Assembly (NCBI GenBank): GCA_920105805.1
Contig: CAKKTI010000235.1
Span: forward strand, 1 to 33,301
Length of the DNA: 33,301 nt
Source of the DNA: Condylostoma magnum
Lineage: Eukaryota; Ciliophora; Heterotrichea; Heterotrichida; Condylostomatidae
Direction: 5' to 3'
The number at the start of each line of letters is the position of its first letter. Position 1 is the first letter of the stretch. Made by a program: the position numbers and the translations under genes. The notes under the pieces were generated by a model. That model was not told the origin of the DNA, did not search any database, and saw only the letters and a list, made by a program, of their open reading frames with translations. This document shows positions 21,528 through 31,123 of the stretch, piece after piece.

Positions 21528-21600
21528 TGGAAGACCCGGGCATCGATCCCGGTGCCTCTCGCATGCTAAGCGAGCGCTCTACCATTTGAGCTAGACTCCC
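21528..21600 (-). tRNA. tRNA-Ala (anticodon AGC)
   Basis: A 73-nt cloverleaf without encoded CCA. The anticodon stem CTCGC/GCGAG encloses loop TTAGCAT, giving anticodon AGC. The T arm is CCGGG/CCCGG around ATCGATG. The acceptor stem GGGAGTC pairs with GTCTTCC and holds the G3-U70 wobble pair that defines alanine tRNA, with one U-U mismatch at pair 6-67; the discriminator is A. The internal A box (TAGCTCAAATGG) and B box (GGATCGATGCC) match Pol III promoter consensus. No intron. Confidence 0.97.
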
Positions 21601-21840
21601 ATCTGATATAAACTATTATTATCAGTACTTATACTATAATTGATTAAGCAATATCAAATAAAACTTCTACCTATTATCAACAAGGATTTTATAATAATAA
21701 ATATTAAATTACGGATTAAAAACTATAAATCATAATTCCTACTTAAATTTATGTCTGGTGTATAATATCCACACTTCTTTGGAGTTGAAAATTAACTAAG
21801 TTCCATTTAGCTTGTACAGAGCTATGTAAGTAATTACTCC

Positions 21841-22400
21841 TCAAATGAACTATACCTTAGCAATTACTTTCTAGCTTTTAAAGTATCCTTCCTTTATTTA
21901 TTTATGTTATTCTTGTATATCCTAGTTACTATTGATTAATATCTTTACTAGCTGTAAGATCTACTCTTTTTCTACTTTTGATATTCCTTTTACATATTCA
22001 ACCTTCTCTCAAATAACATCTTCTTTTCTTCTTTAATTCTTCTATTATATTACTTAATTCCTTTATTCATTTATATTCTTTATTATTTTGATTACTTTTT
22101 CTTTAGGTCTAAATTTGCTGCTTAAATCTATTAAATTCTCCTTCTACTCTCCTATCTCCTAAACAAAACTTCTTTCTACTTCTCTCTTATTTGTATCTAA
22201 TTCCATATATGAGATCTATATAGTATCAATCTATGGCTTCTATGCTCTAACATTGCACCTTCCTATCTTTAATATTAATGCTTATATAGTTCAGCTTGCT
22301 TTTTATTCTTTGCTATTTCATTCCGCAGGTGATTTATTTTACTTTACATAAGTTATACCTACTATTTTGCCTATGCATTTTCCTATTTTGAAGAAAGCAT
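21841..22400 (-). CDS. Possible coiled-coil gene, frame not resolved
   Basis: The minus strand is purine-rich here, and stretches of each frame read like coiled coil: MLSSKQENAQAKQQVQLMQ and INHLRNEIAKNKKQAELYK near the start, YMELDTNKREVERSF and GEQKENLIDLSSKFRPKEKV in the middle, ELSNIIEELKKKRR after that, and GISKVEKEQILQLVKILINS at the end. No single frame carries all of them, and I could not place 15- or 16-bp introns that join them. It may be a gene with several unusual introns, a decayed gene, or purine-rich sequence that only mimics coiled coil. A TGA near 21841-21843 would end the last segment. Confidence 0.33.
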
Positions 22401-22520
22401 TGATAACCCTCTACTCTACTTTACTTTATCATCTAACAATAAATCTAAGATAAGCGTTTCAGAGCATGTGCTTCACTAACTTCTAGTAAAATTATTACTC
22501 TTCATATATAATTTAACTGA

Positions 22521-23129
22521 TTAATGACTAAAATATCTAAGTAAGGCTGCTTGGGCTGTATTAGGATAAAAGAGCAAAGTGTTGAAAGTTCCGTTGAAAT
22601 CTGTATTTTGTAGTAAATTATAAGTATAATCCCTGGTTTTCTAGAAATCTTCAGACAAATCTTGAATCAAATGCATTTCTGAGGAAATTATTATATGCTT
22701 GAGGGTCAATGTTCTAGTGAAATCTTCTAAATCCAGTGTATTCTCCCCAGCATAGGTAAACATGTTATGGGATAAGTTCCAAAATCGTTTTTATGTATCA
22801 ATGAAGTTTTTAGGGAGAAGGCTAAGTTGGATTGCTTAGTTCCAGGTTTCTTTATAAGGATTCAAGTATCCCAGTCTGGTTTATATAAGTTGGAATAGCT
22901 TTTCATTCAGGGAATAATCCTGCATTTAGCCTATATTGGCATCGTATTGGATATTTAAATCCCATTCATCAAGAAGATGATTTAGGATTTCTATTGGGCC
23001 ATCAGGGAAAAAACCATAAGCTGAAGCGGGGGAAAGGTTGTTCTCCTTTTAAACTTAGACTAGCAATTAATCATTCCATCCTACTTTTTTAACCTTTTCT
23101 AGAGCTTGCTTTATTAGCTTATCCCTCAT
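22521..23129 (-). CDS. COQ9: COQ9 ubiquinone-biosynthesis protein
   Basis: Mitochondrial lipid-binding protein that presents ubiquinone intermediates to COQ7. The 202 residues match the family: LIKQALEKVKKVGWND, then LSPASAYGFFPDGPIEILNHLLDEW (TetR-like N-terminal helices), KLFQLIQTRLGYLNPYKETW, QAIQLSLLPKN, then the C-terminal block MFTYAGENTLDLEDFTRTLTL, SEMHLIQDLSEDFQKT. The protein starts right at the conserved domain with no obvious mitochondrial presequence, so an unseen 5' exon or a longer N-terminus is possible. The stop is TAA at 22521-22523. Confidence 0.9.
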
Positions 23130-23423
23130 ATTTTTATAACTAAATGTTTGTTTAGATTGGTTGTATAATTTAAAGGAAAATTAATGAAAGGAGTTTGAGT
23201 AGATGGTTTTTTACATATAATAGATTAATTGCCTTAGATATATTAAATACCTGTTTTATTGGATTTGATGAAATATGTAAAATTACTTTATATATTGAGT
23301 ATAATATATATTAGAATTATAACTAGAGCAAAGTTAACAATCTATTTGATAATAGTAAGAATTCTGACAATTATTAGTTAAAGTTTAAATAAGTCTCAAC
23401 ATATATTTAAAACAGTTTTAATA
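23130..23423. other. Divergent promoter region between COQ9 and the Gln-rich coiled-coil gene
   Basis: About 290 bp of very AT-rich sequence between two start codons. Nothing else recognised. Confidence 0.5.
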
Positions 23424-25133
23424 ATGGACTTAGGAATAGACAATATAGCAGACTAAATAAAAGTAGCAAGGAAAGCATAAGGAGGGATAAGTGAAGCTTT
23501 AAATAAACTAGACTTGGCTTAGTCAGCTTTTAACTAAATAAAAAGAATTGAGAATGCAGTTGAATTAATAAAAAACTAACTTTATGATATAAAAGTCAGT
23601 TAAGATAAATTTGCGAGCTTAGATAATGTTGATGCTAGCATGAGCAGTATTTAGATTGAAATCAATAAAAAAATAGACAATTAATTAGAAGATTTTGCAT
23701 CCAAAGTAGCAGATTAAATACAATTTAAAATAGATAAAGATACATTAATTCAACACTGCAATAAAAAGGTAGATAAAACCTCATTTTAAGAGCTCCAATA
23801 AAAGGTTAATCATATTTAAGAAGTCTTACAAAAATTTATCTTTTAAGACTTTGAGCATTATAAAACTTAAACAAAACTTTAATTAAAGGAGAAAGTTAAT
23901 AAGGAAAAAACAATGAAGATTGTTAATAATGTCGTATAATAATAAGTAAATTAGATAGACATAAGATTAAATTAGATATCTGAGATGATTATCCCTGATG
24001 ATTTCCAATCTTCAGTAGCCATAGAATCCTAGCAGCCTGTATAAAATGATATTCAAGAACCGTAATATCAAGTAATCCTTCCCTAATCTTAACAATCGGA
24101 GCAATCAATAGAAAATAATTAAATTTAGTTATTCTAGCAGAAGGAAACTATCGATAAAAGAGCATAACGCAATAATCCGTAAAGCATCTAAATACCAGTA
24201 CATAATCTAAGTACTCCTGCTCCTTCCTCTCCATCTCCATCATCCCCTGCAATGAATATGCGAGAAATAGTCTCTAAATTAGCATTCTTAGAGTAAGAAA
24301 TAGATTCAATGCAGCAGTCTAAGTTTTAAATATCAAATGAACTAGAAGAACGTAAGTAATAATAGATCTAAAGCAATAATAATATCATAAAAAATGAAGA
24401 TACTTTGAACATAGTTTAACAGAAACTAATAAATTAGAATAAAAATATAGCAAAACTACAGAAATATTTAGAGAGACAAGCTCCATAGTAACTAAAAACT
24501 TAATTAGAAGAGAACTAAAATTAGAGCAATCAGCAATTAAATAGAATCTATGCTGAAAACTACGAAAAGACTTAAAGACTAGTTAACATTGAGTCCTTTA
24601 TTAGCTAATTCTAGCAAGCCTATACATCAATAAAGAGGTAATTTCGTTAAAAGATCAATGAAGTAATTTAACACTAAGAAAACTTACAGTTATGTTACTC
24701 AAACTTAGAAAAATGCTAAAACTAAACTTAAACCAAGCTTAAAAAACTTGATAAGAATATCCAGTAATAAATACATTAATTAGCTACAACACTCAACTAA
24801 CTGCAGGGCCCTTTAACCGACATAATATCAGACTAATCCCGACATAACGAGACACTTAATAACGATTTACAAAGACAGCAAACAATCCTACGACATTTGA
24901 TAAATGATACAACATAAAACGATTCAAACATTTCCCTAATACAACGTGAATCTTTACAAGAACTTTTCTCATAAAATCACCGCTATAGACAGCGGTCAGT
25001 CTCCCCTAGAGCAACTTAATCAAATTTCAGCATAAAATTTCAACTGTCCCAAAAACTAAAAACAACAGAATCAGACTAAAAGTCATTAATACTTCCAAAA
25101 GTACAAAACAGAAGCAATTCAATTGTAAACTAG
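23424..25133 (+). CDS. Gln-rich coiled-coil protein, about 569 aa
   Basis: Predicted structural protein; family not recognised. The N-terminal 170 residues are helical with regular heptads (ISEALNKLDLAQSAFNQIK, ENAVELIKNQLYDIKV, KVADQIQFKIDKDTLIQHC). A Ser/Pro/Gln-rich linker follows around residues 200-285 (STPAPSSPSPSSP), then a second coiled coil (REIVSKLAFLEQEIDSMQ, QKLINQNKNIAKLQKYLERQ, LEKCQNQTQTKLKKLDK) and a basic Ser-rich tail (RYRQRSVSPRATQ). Gln is extremely abundant and mostly TAA or TAG, including three TAA in a row at 23937-23945. The stop is TAG, only 24 bp from the stop of the convergent importin-5 gene. Confidence 0.8.
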
Positions 25134-25157
25134 TTTTTCATATAATAAAATTACTAA

Positions 25158-28100
25158 TCACCCCAATAACTTGGCTACTTTATTTCTCTGCACATCAGTA
25201 AACTCTGTCCAAACTTCACTGAGTTGTGGTATATTTTGACTTTATAATCCCTGTATAATGGTTTTGATTTTTGGTAACGTTTCCTCCTGCACTGTCTTTC
25301 CCTCTAGTATATCAGCAAACATCCATACAACATGCTTTAGGTTAGAAAGATCTGCCCCATATACCATGTCTGGGTTACTTATACATAAATCTGCTAAAAG
25401 GTCATGAGCTTCCTTTCCCTCAGGCTTATCAAACCTCAACGGTAGTAGTTTTGCCCACCCGTATACAACAGTGCTTAAATCTAAGTTAGCGTATTGATAC
25501 CTAATCATTCTTCCAATAGCAGCGATAGCATTGTCCCTTGCATGTCCATGAGTTCTTTGGTTATCCTTAGCTGGTACACTTATAGCGGCTTCGAGTACTT
25601 ATAGGATCTGAGAGGTCCAAGTGGAGAATATTTAGTTGTTTGACTTCTTAGCTAAAATTCCTAGTCCATAGCAAGCAGCTTGTCTTATTGGATCTACCTG
25701 GTCAGCAGCGTATTTTACTAGAACCTCAGCTAGAGAAGTCCACTTATCCGCAGCGAGATCCTAACCTATGAACTCTATTATATCATCTATTACAAAAATA
25801 GCAAATTTTATATCCTCTTTACTCGATTGATCAGTGAGGAACTTACTCAGAACGTTAGTGTACATGAAATTTACAATATTGAGCGAATGCTCAGTGTGTG
25901 TTTTAAAAAGAGAGCCAAGGACCTCAGATATTGCAGTATGTAGCCAGTCTTCCTCCCTTAAGTTAATCTTTTTAATTTCTTCATCGTCCTCTCCATCACT
26001 GTCTAACTGGTCCAGCACCTTGTTTCTGTCTCTCTTCTTAAGACTTTCATCTAGCATTTTGATCGCTCTTTCTCCTGTTTGGTTTACATCTTCCTGAGTG
26101 AGGAAGGGAACTTTTGGTGCCTCTATAAGTTTTTTAATACAGTCTAATTGCACTACTAAAGTTTCATTGTCATACTCTTTCTCTGCAACTTCCCATAGCT
26201 TTGGTAAAAAGAGATTGCAAGAGTTGACAGTTTACTGAGTTCTTTCTGGAGTTTAAACTGATCCCATGATTCCTACTAAAACAGCTAATAGACTGGCAGC
26301 TGATGATCTTATGTTCTCATTAATGGAATATGAAACTAGTGGAAATGCTACAGTGAGGGTTTGCTCTATATACGGGGCATATTGCTCTCCTAGAATATCA
26401 GAAATAGTTATAAGAGTTTGCAATCCTACTTCCTTATCTTCAATAGAAGAGGTCATTACATTAATTTTTTTCTTATCGTCCTGTAAAAGTGACTGTACAT
26501 CTAGCTCAGAGTCTGGATTAGTGCTTATACTGGCCTGTGCAGTAGCGGAGGCCATGTTGAGTAGTCCTGGGAGTATGTTTCCTAAGTAAGGAGTTAAGTT
26601 TTCCTTCATAACCGCAGCAAGTCTCTACCACCCACTTAGTATATATGACTTCTGGGGGTCATCTGGAGACAATTACTAGTCTTGTATCTTAATCAATAAC
26701 TCAATTACGCCTTATGCATGTTATGCAAATACTTCCATACCTACAGAGTTGCACATAAGCGTCATACATTCAATAGCTCTTCCTCTCAGTTTCTTGTACT
26801 CGTTTTATTGATACTGCTCGATTATATTGAATAGGAAAGGCATTAGTTGTGTATAGAAAGTACTGAATTACTTCTTGCACCCATGCGCAATACCAGCAAG
26901 TGCAGTCAATGCATGTTCTATGACTAGTGATATATTCGTGTTGCTTATAAGCGGGGTTAGTTTTGATATAAAATCATTTGCATAAGAAGCTGCTATGGTG
27001 TCTCCTGCACCTTCAAAGAAGTTAGTAACAGCTCCGCAACAATGTGCCCTTACTCTAGGTACTGGGTCGTCAATACCAGTGAGTAGTACTGGGGCAATGC
27101 TTTAATGGTGGGCTTATTGGAATTCAAACTCAAAGTCCTCACTGATCTGTCCAATACAATTATAAGCAGCGTATCGTATTTTAGGGTGGCAGTTAGAGTT
27201 TGTATGCTGCACCAGTATAGGTACAAGCTCTGCTATCTTATCAGGCTCAGTTATTTGATTAGCTACTTCACATATAACCATCAACCCGGTGTACTTATAC
27301 CGCCAGTCCTACTCGTTGGATATAGCCTGTTATACTAATGGCATCACCACTGGAAGAAGATGAGTGTCTCCTATTGCTATAACCAGTCTTCCTATTAGCT
27401 TGCGACCTATTTTCACATAGTCTATCTCTACATCCTCACCATGGTCTTACTCTTAGAATCCTTCCTGGGGCTTGGCCCATGACTCATCCACGTCAAACTC
27501 CACTATTACCATCATCTCAAAAATCTTATTGATCACTGAGTTGCCTATAGTCATATTCTGTTTAAAGAAGCTTGTTTAGCGCTCGAATAAGGAGACTATG
27601 AACTCCAAGGCTATGTTTTTCAATCCAAGGTCGTCTGTTTATATGGCACATACAGTATCGACAAGTTCTGCACATTAGGGGATAAATCCATTAAAGAACT
27701 TAGGCTCAGCCTCAGCTAGCTCTGTTAAGTAGTCAAAAACGTCCTTTCCATCAACCTCACTTTAAGATGACACAAAGTACACGGATTGCAATAAAGGCGC
27801 AAGTAGAACAGTGAAGGGTTGGGTATCTTTTGAGTCAATCACTGAAAGATAAGAGCAAACTGCCTCAATGCCCGCTATTCTTACATATAAATCTTAGTTT
27901 TGTAAAGACTCCTGGAAGATTGTTAGTAGAAGCTGACTGTTTTCCTGCAGTTGTTAGTATAAAAAGGTAAACAGGCCTGCTAGTACATGCAAAGCGGAGG
28001 CTTTAAGTACTAATTCCTGCCCTTGAGCGGCTGAGAAGAGAAACTGGCTAAGTTCTGGCCACTCACCTTGCTCAGAACTAAGAACATTTGACCCTAGCTC

Positions 28101-28454
28101 TCCAATTGCATCACAGATCTTAGTTCTCACAGACCTTTATGTCTCTGTGCCAACTACCTACAGCAATGCTTATTTAGATAAGTTTTATACCTGCTCACTT
28201 AAATTTTTCCAGATTTTCAGATGTCCAAGTGCAGACAGCATATTTCTTAACAAAACGGCAGAAAGCATTCTAATACTAGCATCAGGATTTTCAGCTAGAT
28301 TTTTAAGTAAACAACACACCAGCTCATTAGGGAATTATTCTCTAAGCTTGTTCAGCTCAACTTCATGCTGTCTCCTAAGATCATTATCCTGGCCCAAAAC
28401 AGCCGCTAAGTGTCCGGATACTGCAGCAACTTGAGCTTCGGATAAACCCTCCAT
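25158..28454 (-). CDS. IPO5: Importin-5 / Kap121-type karyopherin beta
   Basis: Nuclear import receptor that carries ribosomal proteins, histones and other cargo through the nuclear pore under Ran-GTP control. The 1098-residue protein is an all-helical HEAT-repeat solenoid of the family's normal length. Recognisable blocks: NPDASIRMLSAVLLRNML near the N-terminus, AAYNCIGQISEDFEFEFQ and HCCGAVTNFFEG in the middle, EDKEVGLQTLITISDILGEQ, an acidic insert DQLDSDGEDDEEIKK, and the C-terminal LLPLRFDKPEGKEAHDLLADL. No intron is needed. Gln and some Trp use TAA/TAG/TGA. The stop is TGA. The start codon is about 40 bp downstream of the Pelota stop on the same strand. Confidence 0.95.
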
Positions 28455-28494
28455 TAAATTATAGCCTTACATTACCATAGATTTAATTAACTTA

Positions 28495-29688
28495 CTACAA
28501 CGCCTCTAGAACCCCTAGCTCCTCCTCTGCTATATCTATCTCCACCTCCTCCTCCTCAGACTGCTCGTCCTGACTGTCATCCTCATCCTTCAAATCGTAT
28601 ATAGGGAATCTGGTCAATGCTGCAATTCCGGATAGTTGGAGTAACTTCTCCCCTGCTAAATTGTTACTTGATATTATTTTCACGTCTCCGCCATCGTCTC
28701 GTACTTATTGTATCAGGTTTATAATTCTTACCCGCTCATTATGCCGCCTAGTACGAGTTTTAGAGTCACATATCAGTAGTTAGGAAATTGCGCTTTGCTA
28801 GCATGCCAGTTCGCAGTCCTCCAGTGAGTATATTGCACGGTTTTGGTTGGTGGACAGTACTTCTAAAAATGCGTCCAATGCTTGCAGGTCTGTGTCAAAT
28901 ACAGCTCCGTGCATCTGTTCTCGTACGTCCTAGCTTCTTAAAGTCTCACGTAGAGCGTACTTTTCACCGCTTGATGAGTGGCCTGTTACTATTTTTATGC
29001 TATTGAGCCACGGAGGACTTTTTTCTGTAAGAAAATTAAGAAATGCTTCCTTCACAAATCCTGGACTGGCTATTATAAGGCATTTTACAACGTCGAATTT
29101 TATGTGATTGGTGATAGAGTGCATACATTTTGTAAAGAACTTCTCTAGGGACTTGTCGTGCTGGGAAGGACCTCTTCTTTTCCTCGGTACTTGTTGCTCT
29201 ATTCTGTTTAGTAATAAAGTATTGCTATTGGAAAGAAGACAGAGATTTGCCAGTCCTTCCTCCATAGAAATCGCAGCAATTTCACAGTTTTATGTTTTGT
29301 CAGTAGCAGATTACAGTCTTTCAATATATAGCATGTCCCATTGCTTTTTTATGATAGAAAAGGGAATGTTTAGAGTAAGCTCTATTGTATGATGCTAGCC
29401 TAATTATATATATCTGTTTTCAGCTACATTTATCCCTCCAATTCTCAAATTCATTGCTTCAGCATCATAGTCTATATTAACAACTCTTAAAATTACATTA
29501 ATTTTCACCTTAGTACTAACAATTGAGCCCGTCTTACTCTCTTCTTTCACCTTTCGTAATGTAGTACCTTTAATGATATCCCCGATTTACAATAAGTTAT
29601 AAGTATGCCATATATCATCTGACTCCTCCATTCTAAGTGTCACTGAGCCTGGCTCGTTGGGTTAAAAATTTCTCGATACCAGCCTCAT
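28495..29688 (-). CDS. PELO: Pelota / Dom34 ribosome-rescue factor
   Basis: Works with Hbs1 and ABCE1 to split stalled ribosomes in no-go and nonstop decay; it is a paralogue of the release factor eRF1 but lacks peptide release. The 397-residue protein covers all three domains: N-terminal Sm-like fold (MRLVSRNF, VTLRMEESDDIWHTYNLL, GDIIKGTTLRKV, LRIGGIN, HHTIELTLNIPFSI), central domain (CEIAAISMEEGLANLCLLS, VPRKRRGPSQHDKSLEKFF, VKCLIIASPGFVKEAFLNFL, SSSGEKYALRETL) and C-terminal eL30-like domain ending in SGIAALTRFPIYDL plus an acidic tail. As in other Pelota proteins there is no GGQ motif. It ends with TAG followed directly by TAA. It is divergent from the eS4 gene. Confidence 0.96.
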
Positions 29689-29817
29689 AATATATATAGA
29701 AAATTAATTACAAAACTACATAAAACACAACAATTTTTTAATAATTCCTATCAAACCAATCCATGTCTTCTTTAGCAGGAAACTCTAAGAAATTCTTTAC
29801 CATATTTTTGAGTGGAC

Positions 29818-30609
29818 ATGGCGAGAGGACCTAAGAAGCATCTCAAACGCATAAATGCCCCCCACCACTGGATGTTAAGCAAACTTGGCGGCACTTGGGC
29901 CCCACGTCCTTCTCCAGGTCCCCATAAGCTGAGAGAATGCATGCCTTTAGTAATTCTTCTGAGAAACAGACTCAGATACGCCCTTAACTATAGAGAAGCT
30001 ATGATGATTGTTAAAGATAAGGCCGGACTTATCAAAATTGACGGGAAGAGTAGATCTGATATACGGTATCCCATTGGTTTCCAGGATGTTGTCACTATTG
30101 AGAGGACTGATGACTAATTCAGAATTTTGTATGACACTAAGGGAAGATTTGACCTACATAGAATCACTGATGCCGAGGCTAAGTATAAGTTGTGCAAGGT
30201 TAAGAAGAGGATTTTAGGGTAGAACGGAGTTCCTTATATTGTGACTCATGATGGGAGAACTATTAGGTACCCTCACCCTGATATCAAGAACAATGATACT
30301 ATCAAGCTTAATCTAGAGACTAATGAGGTTATGGAGATCATCAAGTTTGAGCTAGGAAATCTTGGAATGGTTACTGGAGGGAAGAATACTGGAAGGATTG
30401 GTACAATTTTCCATTACGAAAAGCACAATGGAGGGTTTGATATTGTGCATTTCAAGGATGCTCATGGACATACTTATGCTACTAGGTTGACTTATGCCTT
30501 TATAATTGGAACTGGAAAACAGCCAGCTATCACTCTACCAAGGTCTGAGGGAGTAAAGAGAACTATCTTAGAAGAACAGCAAGATCGCTTACAAAACCAA
30601 CTTAGATAG
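29818..30609 (+). CDS. RPS4: Ribosomal protein eS4 (RPS4)
   Basis: Small-subunit ribosomal protein, 263 residues, the same length as human RPS4X. It starts [20 protein letters not shown] and continues with [93 protein letters not shown] and the usual [19 protein letters not shown]. Inside it, TAA at 30115-30117 and TAG at 30220-30222 are read as Gln, while TAG at 30607-30609, followed directly by TAA, must end it: the next in-frame TGA is 345 bp away and would add about 115 residues. The start is the ATG before the conserved ARGPKK. Confidence 0.97.
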
Positions 30610-31123
30610 TAAAAAATATTTTAGATGTTTAAATTATTTATGGTTATTTTAATTTGGTAGTAATTGTGTAAGTATGAATAGGATAATTTAGCTATTTTCA
30701 AGAGAAGATTGATACAGGATGCAATATCATTTTGTTATAGGAAGGAAATATCATGTTTTAAGCTGACTTGCTGTTTTATTATGTAGTCTTATGCAAAAAC
30801 AATATACATAATTGAATTAAAAATTTATTACATTAAGATGGGTTGGAGGTTAGCTCATTTGATAACAACTTATTCACAAAGGTATCTAATTAAGTAACTA
30901 GCTTTATTTCAGAAGTAAGTGTATTAAACTCCTTACATATTATTCCAAAAGTGAAATATACACAACATTAATCAATTGCAAATGCTTTCTTTCTTCTTTT
31001 AATAATTTGTAAGCAAATACCATAACAAATGTTTATTAAATTAATATTATTATGCACAGCGTGTATTATTATGATAGCTACAGCCTTAAATATCTTATAC
31101 TTTATACAACTAATAATAATAAA
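30610..31123. other. Intergenic region downstream of eS4
   Basis: About 510 bp, very AT-rich. It carries the eS4 3' end and presumably the promoter of the next gene. No coding or RNA feature recognised on either strand. Confidence 0.5.

Noticed and set aside
21900-22200. Pyrimidine-rich tract as a low-complexity repeat or satellite
   Set aside because: No repeating unit is visible; the skew is irregular and compatible with a purine-rich coding strand.
26266-29392. Plus-strand ORFs of 70 to 107 codons across importin-5 and Pelota
   Set aside because: All are antisense shadows of two clearly identified genes.
29818-30954. Karyorelict code with TGA as the only stop
   Set aside because: eS4 would run 115 residues past its conserved C-terminus to TGA 30952, and Pelota, the GPR180-like gene and the zinc-finger gene would also be extended past family ends.
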